The notes under the pieces were generated by a model. The model searched no databases. It was given only the letters and a program-made list of their open reading frames with translations, and was not told the DNA's origin. From Agitococcus sp. (GTDB taxonomy: Bacteria; Pseudomonadota; Gammaproteobacteria; Pseudomonadales; Moraxellaceae), in contig JAUSLJ010000018.1 of NCBI GenBank assembly GCA_030646715.1, positions 1-64,000 on the forward strand: a stretch of 64,000 nt of DNA. The letters run 5' to 3'. The position numbers were made by a program, and so were the translations under genes. Below are positions 43,446-52,799 of the stretch, in pieces (position 1 is the first letter of the stretch; every line of letters starts with the position of its first letter).

Positions 43446-44735
43446 ATGACTCATATTGTCGTAGTTGGTGCTGGATTGGGTGGCATGGCTGGAGCTTACG
43501 AACTGCGTGACCAGCTGCATAAGGACATCAAGATTACGGTCGTTAACGAGCGAGACCATTATCAGTTTGTCCCCTCAAACCCTTGGATTGCCGTTGGCTG
43601 GCGTAAGCGAGACGATATTAGTTTTCCTGCTGCGCCATATCTGGCAAAGAAAAATATAGATTTTATCGCCCAACGTGTTGAACGTATTGATGCAGTCGCT
43701 AATGCCTTGCATTTAGCGAATGGGGAGCTACTGAGCTATGACTATTTAGTTATTGCCACTGGGCCGAAGTTGGCTTTTGAAGAGGTAGTAGGGGCAGGGC
43801 CTCACGGTGGATATACCCAGTCAGTTTGCACCTTAGATCATGCCGAAGCAGCGCATAACGATTTTCAAAAGCTGTTAAAAAATACAGGGCCAGTGATTGT
43901 TGGCGCGTTCCAAGGGGCGAGTTGTTTTGGCCCTGCTTACGAATACTCGTTCATTTTAGAAACGGCTTTACGCCGACATAAAGTGAGAGATCGTGTGCCA
44001 ATGACTTACGTTACCAGTGAGCCTTATATCGGCCATCTTGGTTTAGGTGGCGTTGGTGATTCAAAATCTATGCTGGAGTCTGAGTTTCGAAATCGTCATA
44101 TTAAATGGATTACCAACGCCCGTGTCACCCGAATTGAAGAAGGCAAAATGTTTATTGACGAGTTGAATGATAAAGGTGAACTGTTTCGTCAGCATGAATT
44201 ACCGTTTGTTCATTCAATGATGTTGCCCGCATTTAAAGGTGTGGACGCTGTCGCTGGTGTGGAAGGATTGTGCAATCCTAGAGGTTTTGTGATTGTGGAT
44301 AAACATCAGCGCAGTCCAAGGTATAAAAACATCTTTTCGGCTGGTGTTTGTGTGGCTATTCCTCCTGTTGAACAGACACCTGTACCCACAGGCACGCCAA
44401 AGACAGGATATATGATTGAGTCGATGTGGACAGCAATTTGCCACAATATTGCTGCCGATTTGAATGGTGAGATTGGTGATGCTGTTGGTACGTGGAATGC
44501 GCTGTGTTTGGCCGATATGGGGGATACGGGAGCGGCGTTTTTAGCCATGCCACAGATTCCGCCGCGCAATGTCACGTGGTTTCGTAAGGGGCGTTGGGTT
44601 CATTGGGCTAAAGTTGGTTTTGAGAAATATTTTCTGTATAAAATGAAAAATGGTTCATCAGAACCGTTTTATGAGAAATACATTCTCAAGTTAGTCGGTA
44701 TGAATCGCTTAAAAGACACGCCATCAGATTCTTAA
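43446..44735 (+). CDS. sqr: Sulfide:quinone oxidoreductase (type I-like)
   Basis: This 429-residue flavoprotein has the N-terminal FAD-binding GAGLGG at 8-13 and the second ATGPK at 104-108. The redox cysteines at 128 (QSVC), 160 (GASC) and 354 (ALCLADMG) match those of the characterised Acidithiobacillus enzyme (128, 160, 356). The C-terminal amphipathic helices (about 380-425; WVHWAKVGFEKYF and YILKLVGM) anchor the enzyme at the membrane. SQR oxidises sulfide to polysulfide and passes electrons to quinone. The spacing of motifs is complete, so it is likely active. It is single-gene here, with a palindromic operator-like site before it. Confidence 0.93.
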   Translation: MTHIVVVGAGLGGMAGAYELRDQLHKDIKITVVNERDHYQFVPSNPWIAVGWRKRDDISFPAAPYLAKKNIDFIAQRVERIDAVANALHLANGELLSYDYLVIATGPKLAFEEVVGAGPHGGYTQSVCTLDHAEAAHNDFQKLLKNTGPVIVGAFQGASCFGPAYEYSFILETALRRHKVRDRVPMTYVTSEPYIGHLGLGGVGDSKSMLESEFRNRHIKWITNARVTRIEEGKMFIDELNDKGELFRQHELPFVHSMMLPAFKGVDAVAGVEGLCNPRGFVIVDKHQRSPRYKNIFSAGVCVAIPPVEQTPVPTGTPKTGYMIESMWTAICHNIAADLNGEIGDAVGTWNALCLADMGDTGAAFLAMPQIPPRNVTWFRKGRWVHWAKVGFEKYFLYKMKNGSSEPFYEKYILKLVGMNRLKDTPSDS

Positions 44736-45049
44736 AGTAGCTGTGTGCTGCTTGGAAGTCGTTTATACATGGTTCTATTTGTGAGCTATATTTTTTGTAG
44801 AGGCGGTTTCAACTGTCGTATTTGTGGGCGAATAAATTCGCCACTACAGATGTGTAGCACACAAAATGAACATGGCTATAGAAAAAAGGGAGCTAGGAAG
44901 TGAATAGTGGGTTAATAAAAATCCTACATGCAGTATTAGCACTATCATCGGGGGTGGTTTAGCCTGTCTATCCATGCAGGAGAAATCTCCGATAAAAGAC
45001 TTACACGCCATAAATAACAAGGCGCGTAAGTCTAATAAATAGCAAGTGA
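44736..45049. other. Intergenic region between SQR and phosphate transporter
   Basis: About 310 bases between convergent genes. It contains a G/C-poor hairpin (GGGCGAATAAATTCGCC, near 44827-44843), related to the dispersed GGGGCGAATC repeats. At 44997-45033 there is a palindrome with the ACTTAC ends of the MITE-like family. No gene is seen. Confidence 0.45.
44997..45033. repeat. Short palindrome with MITE-type ends
   Basis: The arms AGACTTACACGCC and GGCGCGTAAGTCT pair at 12 of 13 positions around an 11-base loop. The ACTTAC-CG ends equal those of the 93-99-bp elements at 8020 and 18325, so this may be a stripped-down member of the same family. It sits just after the stop of the phosphate transporter gene and could also act as its terminator. 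Confidence 0.75.
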
Positions 45050-46636
45050 TCAGCTAACAGCCATGCCGCGAATCATAAAAAACAAAATAGCAGACATGAG
45101 TGCGGTCGCTGGAACGGTAATCACCCAAGCGGCGGCAATTCGCATGAGTTGAGAACGTTTCACCAATTGTGTGCGATACACTTTTTTCAGGGCATTACGC
45201 TCGGCTTTGGAAAACCGTGCAGGATCCATTTGACGTTTGGCTTGTGCTTTTAACTCTGCCAGCATCTTTCCTTTGTCATCGACAGAGGCTTTGTTAAATT
45301 TAGCTAAAAAGGCATCAATAGCGGCTTGGTCGCCTTCAGGGTGGTGGGCTTTAATTGTCGCCACCATACGATCATGGTTGTATTTTAGGTATTCACGTAA
45401 AAAACCGACACCAAAAACGCCACCCACGGCAATATGTGTTGAGCTGACGGGCAAACCCATTTGACTGGCAATAATCACCGTAACGGTCGCTGACATCGCA
45501 ATACAATAAGCACGGGTTTGGTCAAGCTCGGTAATTTCTGTGCCAACGGTACGAATCACCTTTGGGCCATACAATGCCAAGCCCAGCGAAATACCAATTG
45601 CACCAATCAGCATCACCCACATGGGAATAGGCGCGGAGGTGGCAATTTGGCCATTATTAGAGGAGTAAACATCCACAATCGCCGCTAACGGGCCAACGGC
45701 ATTAGCAACATCGTTAGAGCCATGAGCAAAACTGAGTAAAGCGGCAGCAAAAATCAAGGGGATGGTAAAGAGCTGATTGACACTGTCTTTGTTGTTATTC
45801 ATCTGTGTACTTAAACGCGCTAGACGATATTTAGCAAACACAAAAAAGATAATGGCTAATACAGTACCTGCAAAACTGGCCTGTATAAAGCTCACTTTCC
45901 ACACATGATTTAAACCTTTGAGCATGATATAAGTGCCAAACGTCCAGCCCATAAAAGCGACCAACCACGGCACTATTGTTTGTGCGGCAGTCACCATATC
46001 GGTTTGGTAAATAATGCTGCGCTTAATCAAATATAATAGACCTGCTGCAACCAAGCCTCCCAAAATCGGAGAAATAACCCAACTCGCCGCAATTTGTCCC
46101 ATTTTGCCCCAATTGACAATATCCATACCGCTCGCTGCAATACCTCCACCGACAATCGCACCCACAATCGCATGAGTGGTGGATACAGGCGCGCCAATCG
46201 CGGTGGCGACATTGAGCCATAAGGCGGCAGCCAAGAGCGCGGCCATCATAATCCAAACAAAGGTGTTGGCATCTGGAATTAAATTCGGATTAATAATGCC
46301 ATTACGGATAGTGCCAACCACTTCACCTCCTGCAATGATTGCCCCTGCCGCTTCAAAAATGGCCGCAATCGCTAACGCGCCAAACAAGGTCAAGGCTTTA
46401 GAACCAACAGCAGGGCCGACATTATTGGCAACATCATTGGCACCAATATTCATCGCCATATAACCACCAATACTGGCGGCAATGACGAGCATTAGTGTGC
46501 CATGACCACCTGCCCCTTGTGTGGAGGCATATAACATCACGCCAACCATAAAAATGAGACCAATGCCTAGTCGAAATAACTCTAAGCGGCCTTTATGTGT
46601 GGCGCGTTCAATTTTATCAAGGTCTTTCAAATTCAC
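45050..46636 (-). CDS. PiT family inorganic phosphate transporter
   Basis: This 528-residue membrane protein has the duplicated PiT core: GANDVANNVGPAVG near 65 and GSNDVANAVGPLAA near 310. Each lies within a hydrophobic repeat of five or six helices. A soluble, charged segment at about 400-480 separates the last helices; longer loops of this kind occur in PiT members with extra cytoplasmic parts. It takes up phosphate with a cation. No PhoU-like gene is adjacent. Confidence 0.92.
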   Translation of the reverse strand: MNLKDLDKIERATHKGRLELFRLGIGLIFMVGVMLYASTQGAGGHGTLMLVIAASIGGYMAMNIGANDVANNVGPAVGSKALTLFGALAIAAIFEAAGAIIAGGEVVGTIRNGIINPNLIPDANTFVWIMMAALLAAALWLNVATAIGAPVSTTHAIVGAIVGGGIAASGMDIVNWGKMGQIAASWVISPILGGLVAAGLLYLIKRSIIYQTDMVTAAQTIVPWLVAFMGWTFGTYIMLKGLNHVWKVSFIQASFAGTVLAIIFFVFAKYRLARLSTQMNNNKDSVNQLFTIPLIFAAALLSFAHGSNDVANAVGPLAAIVDVYSSNNGQIATSAPIPMWVMLIGAIGISLGLALYGPKVIRTVGTEITELDQTRAYCIAMSATVTVIIASQMGLPVSSTHIAVGGVFGVGFLREYLKYNHDRMVATIKAHHPEGDQAAIDAFLAKFNKASVDDKGKMLAELKAQAKRQMDPARFSKAERNALKKVYRTQLVKRSQLMRIAAAWVITVPATALMSAILFFMIRGMAVS

Positions 46637-46795
46637 GACGAATAATCTCAGATGAAAAATCGCGCGAATTATGACAGAAATATGACAGTCCTTCTAAAGA
46701 GTCTGTTGTTTTTCTCTGCCACTGAATCCGCCCTGTACCACAAGCCTTCTGCTGATTATACTACGGCTCTTTTTTACACCAAATTTTTGATAACA

Positions 46796-47758
46796 ATGAA
46801 CAGCAATGCCATTCCTCAAGCCATTAACACCTTTCAAGGGTTAATTTTGGCCTTACAAAATTATTGGGCGCAGCAAGGCTGTGTCATTCTGCAACCGTAT
46901 GATATGGAAATGGGCGCAGGCACGTTTCATACCGCGACTTTCCTTCGCGCTTTAGGGCCAGAAACGTGGAATGCCGCTTATGTGCAGCCGTCACGCCGTC
47001 CTGCCGATGGTCGTTATGGCGAAAATCCAAATCGCTTGCAGCACTATTACCAGTTTCAAGTGGTGTTAAAACCCAATCCTGACAACATCCAAGAGTTATA
47101 TCTCAACTCCTTAAAACACATTGGCATTGACCCAACGGTGCATGACATTCGTTTTGTCGAAGACAACTGGGAGTCACCGTCATTGGGCGCGTGGGGCTTG
47201 GGTTGGGAAGTGTGGCTTAACGGCATGGAAGTGACGCAGTTTACCTATTTTCAACAAGTGGGCGGTATTGAGTGTTATCCCGTCACGGGCGAAATCACCT
47301 ACGGTTTAGAACGTCTAGCGATGTATTTGCAAGGCGTTGATTCGGTTTACGATTTAACATGGACAGATGGCCAATTTGGTAAAGTCACTTATGGCGATGT
47401 GTTTCATCAAAATGAAGTCGAAATGTCCACCTTCAACTTTGAACACGCCAACGTCCCCGAACTGTTCAAATTATTCGACTTTTACGAAAGTGAAGCGCAA
47501 CGCTTAATGGCTTTAGAGAAGCCGTTGCCGTTACCTGCCTATGAAATGGTGATTAAAGCCTCGCACAGTTTCAACTTACTGGATGCGCGTCGTGCCATTT
47601 CGGTCACTGAACGTCAGCGTTATATTTTACGCGTCCGTCAATTGGCACGTTCGGTGGCGCAAAGTTATTTACAATCCCGCGCGGCCTTAGGATTCCCTAT
47701 GGCGACACCCGCATTACGCGATGAAGTTTTGGCCAAATTAGCGGCGGAGAGCAAATAA
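46796..47758 (+). CDS. glyQ: Glycyl-tRNA synthetase alpha subunit
   Basis: This 320-residue catalytic subunit of the bacterial alpha2-beta2 glycyl-tRNA synthetase has the family start [39 protein letters not shown] and the class II motifs. The ATG at 46796 is chosen because it gives the usual length; the frame is open 48 codons further upstream with no signal of use. Its stop overlaps the glyS start by one base (TAATG), so the two are translationally coupled. Confidence 0.96.
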   Translation: MNSNAIPQAINTFQGLILALQNYWAQQGCVILQPYDMEMGAGTFHTATFLRALGPETWNAAYVQPSRRPADGRYGENPNRLQHYYQFQVVLKPNPDNIQELYLNSLKHIGIDPTVHDIRFVEDNWESPSLGAWGLGWEVWLNGMEVTQFTYFQQVGGIECYPVTGEITYGLERLAMYLQGVDSVYDLTWTDGQFGKVTYGDVFHQNEVEMSTFNFEHANVPELFKLFDFYESEAQRLMALEKPLPLPAYEMVIKASHSFNLLDARRAISVTERQRYILRVRQLARSVAQSYLQSRAALGFPMATPALRDEVLAKLAAESK

Positions 47759-49812
47759 TGACGACTCAACCTTTTTTAGTCGAATTAGGCTGCGAAGAAT
47801 TACCGCCAAAATCGTTAAAAATCTTAGCGGAAAGCTTTTTGGCAGGCATTGAAGCAGGCTTAAAACAAGCAGGTTTAGCTTACGAAGGTGCGCGTTATTA
47901 TGCCGCGCCTCGTCGTTTAGCGGTGCATATTGATAGCCTTGCCTTACAACAGCCTGACCGCGTATTGACCGTTGATGGCCCTCCTGTCAAAGCGGCGTTT
48001 GATGCCAATGGCAACCCCACACAAGCGGCTTTAGGTTTTGCCAAAAAGAACGGTATTGATATTAGCGAAGTGGATCGTAGCGGTGAAAAATTACGTTACA
48101 GCCGCCAAGTGAAGGGTGAAAGTGCGACCGCATTAATTACGACGATTATCAATCAATCTTTAGCCCAATTACCGATAGCAAAACGGATGCGTTGGGGTGC
48201 AAACAAAGTAGAGTTTGTGCGTCCTGTGCAATGGTTGGTGATGTTGTTGGGTAGCGATATTGTTGACGGTGAAGTGTTAGGTTTTAAAGCAGGGCGCGTC
48301 AGTCGTGGTCATCGTTTTCATGCCCCTGCGCCGATTACCTTAAATCACGCCAATGATTATCTTACTGCCTTAAAAGAGGCTTATGTCATTGCCGACTTTG
48401 CCGAGCGTCAAGCATCTATTTTGCAACAAGTGACTGATTTAGCAACGAAAGAAAACGGCAAAGCCTTAATTCCTGCGGCGTTATTAGATGAAGTGACAGG
48501 CTTGGTGGAATATCCCGTGCCCTTAGTGTGTAGCTTTGAAGAGCGTTTTTTACACGTTCCGCAAGAAGCGTTAATTTCAACCATGCAAGACAACCAAAAG
48601 TATTTTTGCTTGGTGGATGCGAAGGGCAAATTGCTACCGCGCTTTATTACCGTCGCCAATATTCAAAGTTCAAACCCGAAGTTTATTGTTGAAGGCAACG
48701 AGAAAGTGGTGCGTCCACGTTTAACCGATGCCGAGTTCTTCTTTAAACAAGATCAAAAAACCAAGCTCGAAACACGCAACGAACGCCTCAAAACCGTTGT
48801 TTTCCAAGCACAATTGGGGACGGTTTATGAAAAGGCAGAACGGATTAGCGAATTAGCCGCGTTTATTGCTGCCCAAATTGGTGGCGATGTTGCGTTGGCT
48901 CAACGAGCAGGTATTTTGTCTAAGTGCGATTTAGCGACAGAAATGGTCGGTGAGTTTCCTGAATTACAAGGTATTGCAGGCTATTACTACGCTCAACATG
49001 ATGGCGAGCAGGGCGATGTGGCCTTAGCGTTAAATGAGCAGTATTTACCTAAGTTTTCGGGTGATGTGTTGCCGAGTACTGCGACAGGTTTAGCGGTGGC
49101 GATTGCCGATAAACTGGATACCTTGGTTGGTATTTTTGGCATCAATCAACCACCGACAGGTTCTAAAGATCCGTTTGGCTTACGCCGTGCGGCCATTGGT
49201 TTATTGCGCATCATCATCGAAAAAGAATTGACCTTAGATATTACCGTGTTAAGTCAACAAGCGGTCAACGCCTATGGTAGCAAGTTAAGCAACGCCAATA
49301 CTGTCAACGATGTGTTTGAATTCTTACTTGGCCGTTATCGCGCCATGTATGAAGAGCAAAACATTGGTGTAGATGTGATTCAAGCGGTACAAACGCTCAA
49401 ACCTACGCAGCCTTTAGATTTTGACCGACGCATTAAAGCCGTTGCTAACTTCCGTAACTTAGCCGAAGCCGAAGCCTTAGCCGCCGCCAACAAACGTGTG
49501 GCCAATATTTTGAGCAAAGACGGCGTAACGGTGACAGGCGCAGTCGATAACAGTTTGTTAAGCGAAGCAGCTGAGCAAACTTTAGCCGCACAAGTAGCCA
49601 AGCTACAAGCTGAGCTAACACCACTATTTGCCGCAGGCGATTACACGCCTGCTTTAACGGCATTAGCGGCATTACGCGCCCCGATTGATAGCTTTTTTGA
49701 TACGGTAATGGTCAATGCTGATGATTTAGCGATTCGTCAAAATCGGTTAAATCTGTTGGCCAGTTTACGGGCGTTGTTTTTAGCGGTGGCGGATATTTCG
49801 CAGTTGCAATAA
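47758..49812 (+). CDS. glyS: Glycyl-tRNA synthetase beta subunit
   Basis: This 684-residue partner of GlyQ binds and recognises tRNA-Gly. The family start ([13 protein letters not shown]), the HRFHAP block near 185 and the LLEYPVPL-like [12 protein letters not shown] region near 250 are present, and the C-terminal anticodon-binding DALR-like helices end the protein. Length and order are normal. It is coupled to glyQ and followed by a clear terminator. Confidence 0.96.
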   Translation: MTTQPFLVELGCEELPPKSLKILAESFLAGIEAGLKQAGLAYEGARYYAAPRRLAVHIDSLALQQPDRVLTVDGPPVKAAFDANGNPTQAALGFAKKNGIDISEVDRSGEKLRYSRQVKGESATALITTIINQSLAQLPIAKRMRWGANKVEFVRPVQWLVMLLGSDIVDGEVLGFKAGRVSRGHRFHAPAPITLNHANDYLTALKEAYVIADFAERQASILQQVTDLATKENGKALIPAALLDEVTGLVEYPVPLVCSFEERFLHVPQEALISTMQDNQKYFCLVDAKGKLLPRFITVANIQSSNPKFIVEGNEKVVRPRLTDAEFFFKQDQKTKLETRNERLKTVVFQAQLGTVYEKAERISELAAFIAAQIGGDVALAQRAGILSKCDLATEMVGEFPELQGIAGYYYAQHDGEQGDVALALNEQYLPKFSGDVLPSTATGLAVAIADKLDTLVGIFGINQPPTGSKDPFGLRRAAIGLLRIIIEKELTLDITVLSQQAVNAYGSKLSNANTVNDVFEFLLGRYRAMYEEQNIGVDVIQAVQTLKPTQPLDFDRRIKAVANFRNLAEAEALAAANKRVANILSKDGVTVTGAVDNSLLSEAAEQTLAAQVAKLQAELTPLFAAGDYTPALTALAALRAPIDSFFDTVMVNADDLAIRQNRLNLLASLRALFLAVADISQLQ

Positions 49813-49820
49813 ATAAAAAA

Positions 49821-49845
49821 GGGCAGATTTTCTGCCCATTTTTAT
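49821..49845 (+). terminator. Rho-independent terminator after glyS
   Basis: A perfect stem GGGCAGA / TCTGCCC with a 3-base TTT loop is followed by ATTTTTAT. It begins 8 bases after the glyS stop. A run of A before the stem means it could also work in the other direction. Confidence 0.85.
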
Positions 49846-49882
49846 GGGTGTGATATTTTGCCCGTTAGACTATTGAGTAAGC

Positions 49883-49976
49883 GTAGCCCCGTATGGAATA
49901 CGGGACAAAAATAAGAAAAAAACAATAAGTTATCGCTTAACTCTGCCATAAATCCCGTGTTCCACACGGGCTACGG
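49883..49976. repeat. Inverted pair of GTAGCCCGT-type palindromic repeats
   Basis: The segments GTAGCCCCGTATGGAATACGGGA (49883-49905) and TCCCGTGTTCCACACGGGCTAC (49953-49974) are near-complements and each is itself palindromic. A related fragment (GTAGCCCATATAAAATACGGGA) lies between nuoB and nuoCD near 60941. This is a dispersed intergenic repeat, distinct from the double-hairpin family. Confidence 0.7.
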
Positions 49977-50310
49977 GTACTAAGGAAATATTCAAATGTT
50001 GCCTAATAAAAAAATAAAAGAGCGTTATTTAAAAATCGGTAAATATACTATTAAAATCGGCAATGATAATACCTCACGAGAAAAGCCATAAGTTTTTTAA
50101 GTATATGTATTATCGCTCAGATTGTTATAGGTATCTTTGTTAGCTTTTTTTATATTTTTGATATGTTATTCAATAAATAAGGAAGTTTTTATGCGTACCA
50201 CACACCATTATTGACTAGATTTAAATCCTTTCATTTTTCCCTTCATCTAGTCTATATTTACCTCACAACCTGAGCCGAATCCTTCATTTATTCGGCTCAT
50301 TGAGGTAACT

Positions 50311-51447
50311 ATGACCGAAGAAAGCGTTCAAAAATGGATATGGCAACAATCCGATTGGCCACATTTCTCTTGGCAAGAAGCGCAAGTGCAGCCTTTATTA
50401 CGGCAAGTTCGTCTAACGCTAGGCATTCTCTTGGGTAAAGCAGGTAGTTTGTCAGCCAATTTATCTCCCCAAACCACCCTTGATACGTTATTACAAAATA
50501 TCATCAGCTCATCGGCCATTGAAGGCGAAACCTTAAATGTGCAGTCGTTGCGCTCGTCCTTGGCTAGACGCCTTAGTGTCAGCGAAGAGACTCCTTATCC
50601 CGTTTCGGAGCGTTCCGAAGGTTTAAGCAACATCATGTTAGATGTCATTAGTAATATAAATAGTCCGTTAACCGTAGAGCGTTTGTTTGGCTGGCATCGT
50701 TGGTTGTTTCCCATCACCGATACCGTATGGCAACGCATTCGTGTGGGACAATTAAGGGGTGAAGAGCCAATGCAAGTGGTATCTGGACGGCTTGATAAAC
50801 CGACAGTTCACTTTGAAGCGCCGCCACGAGCGATATTGGATAATGAACTCAGTGTGTTTATTGACTGGTTTGAACAAAGTCAGCATAACCCATCGCTTGA
50901 CCCCTTATTACGAGCAGCTATTTGTCATTTTTGGTTTATCACCTTACATCCTTTTGATGATGGTAATGGTCGTTTGACGCGTGCGCTGACCGATTTGGCG
51001 TTGGCACAATTAGACCAACAAAGTATTCGTATCTATGCCGTATCGGTCACGATTTTAGAGCAGCGTAGCGATTATTATCGAATTTTGGAACAAAGCCAAC
51101 GAGGCGATACCGATATTACGGCTTGGTTAGTTTGGTTCTTACAAACATTGGCGACGACTTTGCAACAGGCATTAGCCTATATTGACAGTACTTTGTTTAA
51201 AACGCGATTTTGGCAATCTTGTTACCATATTGGGCTATTGCCAGAACAAATTAAAGTGCTTAATCGTTTGTTGGATGGTGGTGATAAAGGCTTTGAATTA
51301 GGCATCAGTGCTTCGCAATATCAAAAAGTTGCCAAAGTCAGTAAAGCGACTGCCTCACGTCACTTAGGTGATTTACTTGCAAAAGGCTGTTTAGTTAAAT
51401 TAGAGGGTGGTGGACGTAATACCCGTTATCAAATAAATACATTTTGA
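50311..51447 (+). CDS. Fic family protein with N-terminal DUF4172
   Basis: This 378-residue protein has a DUF4172 N-terminus, the inhibitory motif SSAIEG (S67-x3-E71-G72) ahead of the Fic core, and the catalytic HPFDDGNGR at 213-221, and it ends in a winged-helix-like region. Fic proteins transfer AMP or related groups to target proteins. The inhibitory helix in the same chain makes this a class II Fic, normally kept off by the Glu that blocks the ATP gamma-phosphate. All catalytic residues are present. The target is unknown; no antitoxin gene is next to it. Confidence 0.9.
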   Translation: MTEESVQKWIWQQSDWPHFSWQEAQVQPLLRQVRLTLGILLGKAGSLSANLSPQTTLDTLLQNIISSSAIEGETLNVQSLRSSLARRLSVSEETPYPVSERSEGLSNIMLDVISNINSPLTVERLFGWHRWLFPITDTVWQRIRVGQLRGEEPMQVVSGRLDKPTVHFEAPPRAILDNELSVFIDWFEQSQHNPSLDPLLRAAICHFWFITLHPFDDGNGRLTRALTDLALAQLDQQSIRIYAVSVTILEQRSDYYRILEQSQRGDTDITAWLVWFLQTLATTLQQALAYIDSTLFKTRFWQSCYHIGLLPEQIKVLNRLLDGGDKGFELGISASQYQKVAKVSKATASRHLGDLLAKGCLVKLEGGGRNTRYQINTF

Positions 51448-51518
51448 GATTTACGCTTGTCTTTTGACGACTCTCCTTTTTACTGGAGACAACCAACAGC
51501 CGCATTTTAGGAATTTCT

Positions 51519-52601
51519 ATGCCTTCTGTTCAAGCATTAACGCTACATCGCCTCATTCTTGCTGTCGTCATCAGCTTGTTGCTGATTTTAGGTTATTACG
51601 TCCTAGCAATATTTATTAGCCCCATGGCGTGGGCAGGTATTTTGGCCTATATGACGTGGCCGATGTATGAGCATTTAAATCGGCGTTTAGGTAATCGGCC
51701 AAATTTGTCGGCTGCATTGATGACTGTTGCCTTGACCTTGTTAATTGCCCTCCCAATATTATTTTTTGTTTTTATGCTGCGTATTGAGGCGATGGATGTT
51801 TACAATATTGTCGCCGAAAAAATCAGCCAAAACACCTTAATTTTACCGCCGTTTCTTCAGCGTTTACCCTTCGCCCATGAGCTACAACAGTTTTTAGATA
51901 GCATCACCCAAAATCCGTTAATTTTTAAAGCCCAAGTGCAAGAGTGGTTTCAACAAGGGTTTGGCGCGGCGGCACAAGTGGCGGGTAGTATCAGTAAAAG
52001 TGTCGGTGAAATGGGTGTGGTGTTTTTTACCTTATTTTTCTTTTATCGTGATGGTTTGGCTATTCTGGCACAAATTCAACAAGCACTCAGTTTGCTCATA
52101 GGTGAGCACGTTCACAGTTATGTTAAAGCCATTGGCGATACCACGCGGGCAGTGGTTTACGGTATTGGTTTAGCGGCATTGGCGCAGGGATTTTTAGCAG
52201 GTATTGGTTATGCGGTGGCTGGGGTGGGTAGCCCTATTTTTTTAGGAGCATTAACGACTTTGGTGGCGATGATTCCTTTTGGAACGCCCTTTGCGTGGGG
52301 CAGTGTCGCGGTTTGGTTGTTGGTGCAAGGGCATACTGTTGAAGCGATTGGTTTGGCGATATGGGGAACAGTAGTGATTAGTTCCATTGATAATGTCATT
52401 CGTCCTTTAGTGATTTCTAGTTCCTCCGAAATTCCTTTTTTATTGGTGATGTTTGGCGTCTTGGGTGGATTGAGTGCCTTTGGCATGGTCGGTTTATTTT
52501 TAGGCCCAGTTATCTTGGCGGTGTTGATGGCGGTATGGCGACAATGGCTTGCCAGTGAACAAATGCTGAACAAAATCATCATCGAAAATGGCCGTGAATA
52601 G
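51519..52601 (+). CDS. AI-2E family transporter (YdiK-like)
   Basis: This 360-residue membrane protein has the AI-2E/PerM layout: helices near 10-35 and 60-80, a periplasmic amphipathic region (about 95-150), then a helix bundle (about 165-340) with GIGYAVAGVGSPIFLGALTT and SSSSEIPFLLVMFGVLGG. Family members export small molecules; the substrate is not known in most cases. It follows the Fic gene by 71 bases and may or may not share its transcript. Confidence 0.88.
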   Translation: MPSVQALTLHRLILAVVISLLLILGYYVLAIFISPMAWAGILAYMTWPMYEHLNRRLGNRPNLSAALMTVALTLLIALPILFFVFMLRIEAMDVYNIVAEKISQNTLILPPFLQRLPFAHELQQFLDSITQNPLIFKAQVQEWFQQGFGAAAQVAGSISKSVGEMGVVFFTLFFFYRDGLAILAQIQQALSLLIGEHVHSYVKAIGDTTRAVVYGIGLAALAQGFLAGIGYAVAGVGSPIFLGALTTLVAMIPFGTPFAWGSVAVWLLVQGHTVEAIGLAIWGTVVISSIDNVIRPLVISSSSEIPFLLVMFGVLGGLSAFGMVGLFLGPVILAVLMAVWRQWLASEQMLNKIIIENGRE

Positions 52602-52799
52602 ACAGCGCAAAAAATATTGGTAATAGGGCGAGTGATTGCGTTATGCTCGCCAACAACCTGTAACTTAAACAGAGTTTTTACTCTAAATAAAACAACGCTA
52701 ATTCATTGAAATAAAAACAAAAATTAGAGCTTTTGCACCAGTTGTGTACAGAAAACAATCCAGTTACACTGCCGATACAAACGCTCAGAGGGAGCCACC

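Larger units (their letters stand above)
49813..50310. other. Intergenic region between glyS and the Fic gene
   Basis: About 500 bases. It holds the glyS terminator, an inverted pair of CCCGT-x-GGAATACGGG-type repeats at 49883-49976, and an A/T-rich stretch leading to the Fic gene. A 31-codon frame at 49995-50090 has an AAGGA box but no similarity I recognise. The promoter of the Fic gene is probably near 50200-50300. Confidence 0.45.

Noticed and set aside
46652-46795. A 48-codon extension of GlyQ
   Set aside because: It has no similarity to GlyQ and falls in the control region before the normal start.
49995-50090. A 31-codon frame with an AAGGA box upstream
   Set aside because: It has no similarity I recognise and low-complexity Lys/Ile content, and lies in an A/T-rich spacer. 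A ribosome-like box alone is not enough.
52602-52799. A terminator-like stem (GGCGAG / CTCGCC) after the AI-2E gene
   Set aside because: The loop is 13 bases, the stem only 6 bp, and no T tract follows, so the call is not firm.
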